Below are positions 7,050 through 7,197 of a DNA stretch of 7,197 nt, in pieces. Both the position numbers and the translations under genes were made by a program. The notes under the pieces were generated by a model that saw only the letters and a list, made by a program, of their open reading frames with translations, searched no databases and was not told the DNA's origin. Position 1 is the first letter of the stretch; each line of letters begins with the position of its first letter. The stretch comes from Anaerolineae bacterium (GTDB lineage Bacteria; Chloroflexota; Anaerolineae; JACIWR01): positions 1 to 7,197 of the forward strand of contig JAGGZG010000352.1 of assembly GCA_021162125.1 (NCBI GenBank), written 5' to 3'.

Positions 7050-7056
7050 CCTCCTC
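7050..7056 (-). promoter_or_regulatory. Ribosome binding site of hdrA
   Basis: On the - strand GAGGAGG precedes TTG (7043) by 6 nt and GTG (7040) by 9 nt. The ATG that overlaps this site (7048-7046) is in another frame and meets a stop within three codons. The TTG further upstream at 7103 lies at the edge of the hairpin repeat, and the peptide from there to 7044 does not look like HdrA. This site therefore sets a non-ATG start at 7040 or 7043. Confidence 0.7.
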
Positions 7057-7106
7057 AAGCCATCACTCACCACAGTCCACGAGTAGGGCAGACAGGTAGC
7101 CAACTT

Positions 7107-7133
7107 CCCCCCTGCGCGCGAAGCGCGGGGGGG
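7107..7133. repeat. G/C-tract hairpin repeat upstream of hdrA
   Basis: CCCCCC (7107-7112) pairs with GGGGGG (7127-7132), and GCGC (7114-7117) pairs with GCGC (7123-7126), around a GCGAA loop with one unpaired T. Next to it, GGGCTGAGGGGGGAG (7131-7145) is a near inverse complement of CCCTCCCCCTAGCCC (7183-7197) at the right edge. The repeat may therefore be larger and continue out of the window. It resembles the hairpin at 3545-3567 in its C/G tracts and short loop. It sits between hdrA and whatever lies upstream, where it could separate transcription units. I see no clear promoter in 7057-7197. Confidence 0.55.
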
Positions 7134-7197
7134 CTGAGGGGGGAGAGAAAGTCCATAGGCATCAAGCTAAGACTCCATCCGACCCTCCCCCTAGCCC

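Overview
The window looks like a GC-rich (roughly 60%) anaerobic bacterium. It holds two unrelated gene blocks that converge near position 4450. I suspect Chloroflexota (Anaerolineae-type). That rests on G/C-tract hairpin repeats between genes, a short membrane protein of a type I associate with that phylum, and an HdrA-type flavoprotein. It is an inference only, because there is no rRNA or other marker here.

Left block, + strand, 2-3428: the 3' part of a family-5 (peptide/nickel/oligosaccharide-type) ABC substrate-binding protein, followed by a DppB-like and a DppC-like permease. The three genes are tightly spaced and look like one operon. The substrate-binding gene runs off the left edge, so its lipoprotein signal is missing. 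No ATPase gene follows the permeases. Positions 3429-3705 hold no gene. They contain a composite of short inverted repeats, including a perfect 10-bp hairpin. Next comes a 215-residue six-helix membrane protein of unknown function (3706-4353), with a strong ribosome binding site. Just past its stop codon, in another frame, lies a diverged second copy of its last helix.

Right block, - strand, 7040-4476: one long gene for an HdrA-type FAD/iron-sulfur protein fused to an MvhD domain and a C-terminal zinc ribbon. It appears to be two genes because of an in-frame TGA at 6449-6447. That TGA falls exactly where HdrA proteins carry Cys or selenocysteine (the DCSI-C/U-IL motif). It is followed 20 nt later by a 7-bp hairpin with a GGUC loop, the form of a bacterial SECIS. 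Three other genes in the window end in TGA, so a genome-wide TGA reassignment does not explain it. I read it as an 854-residue selenoprotein. It would take electrons through its MvhD part (from a hydrogenase or formate dehydrogenase type partner), pass them through several [4Fe-4S] clusters and possibly bifurcate them at FAD. Partner genes (hdrB, hdrC, hydrogenase or formate dehydrogenase subunits) are not in the window.

Positions 7041-7197 are non-coding and hold the hdrA ribosome binding site and another G/C-tract hairpin repeat. The most notable item is the selenocysteine-containing HdrA-MvhD fusion with its SECIS and an unexplained zinc-ribbon tail.
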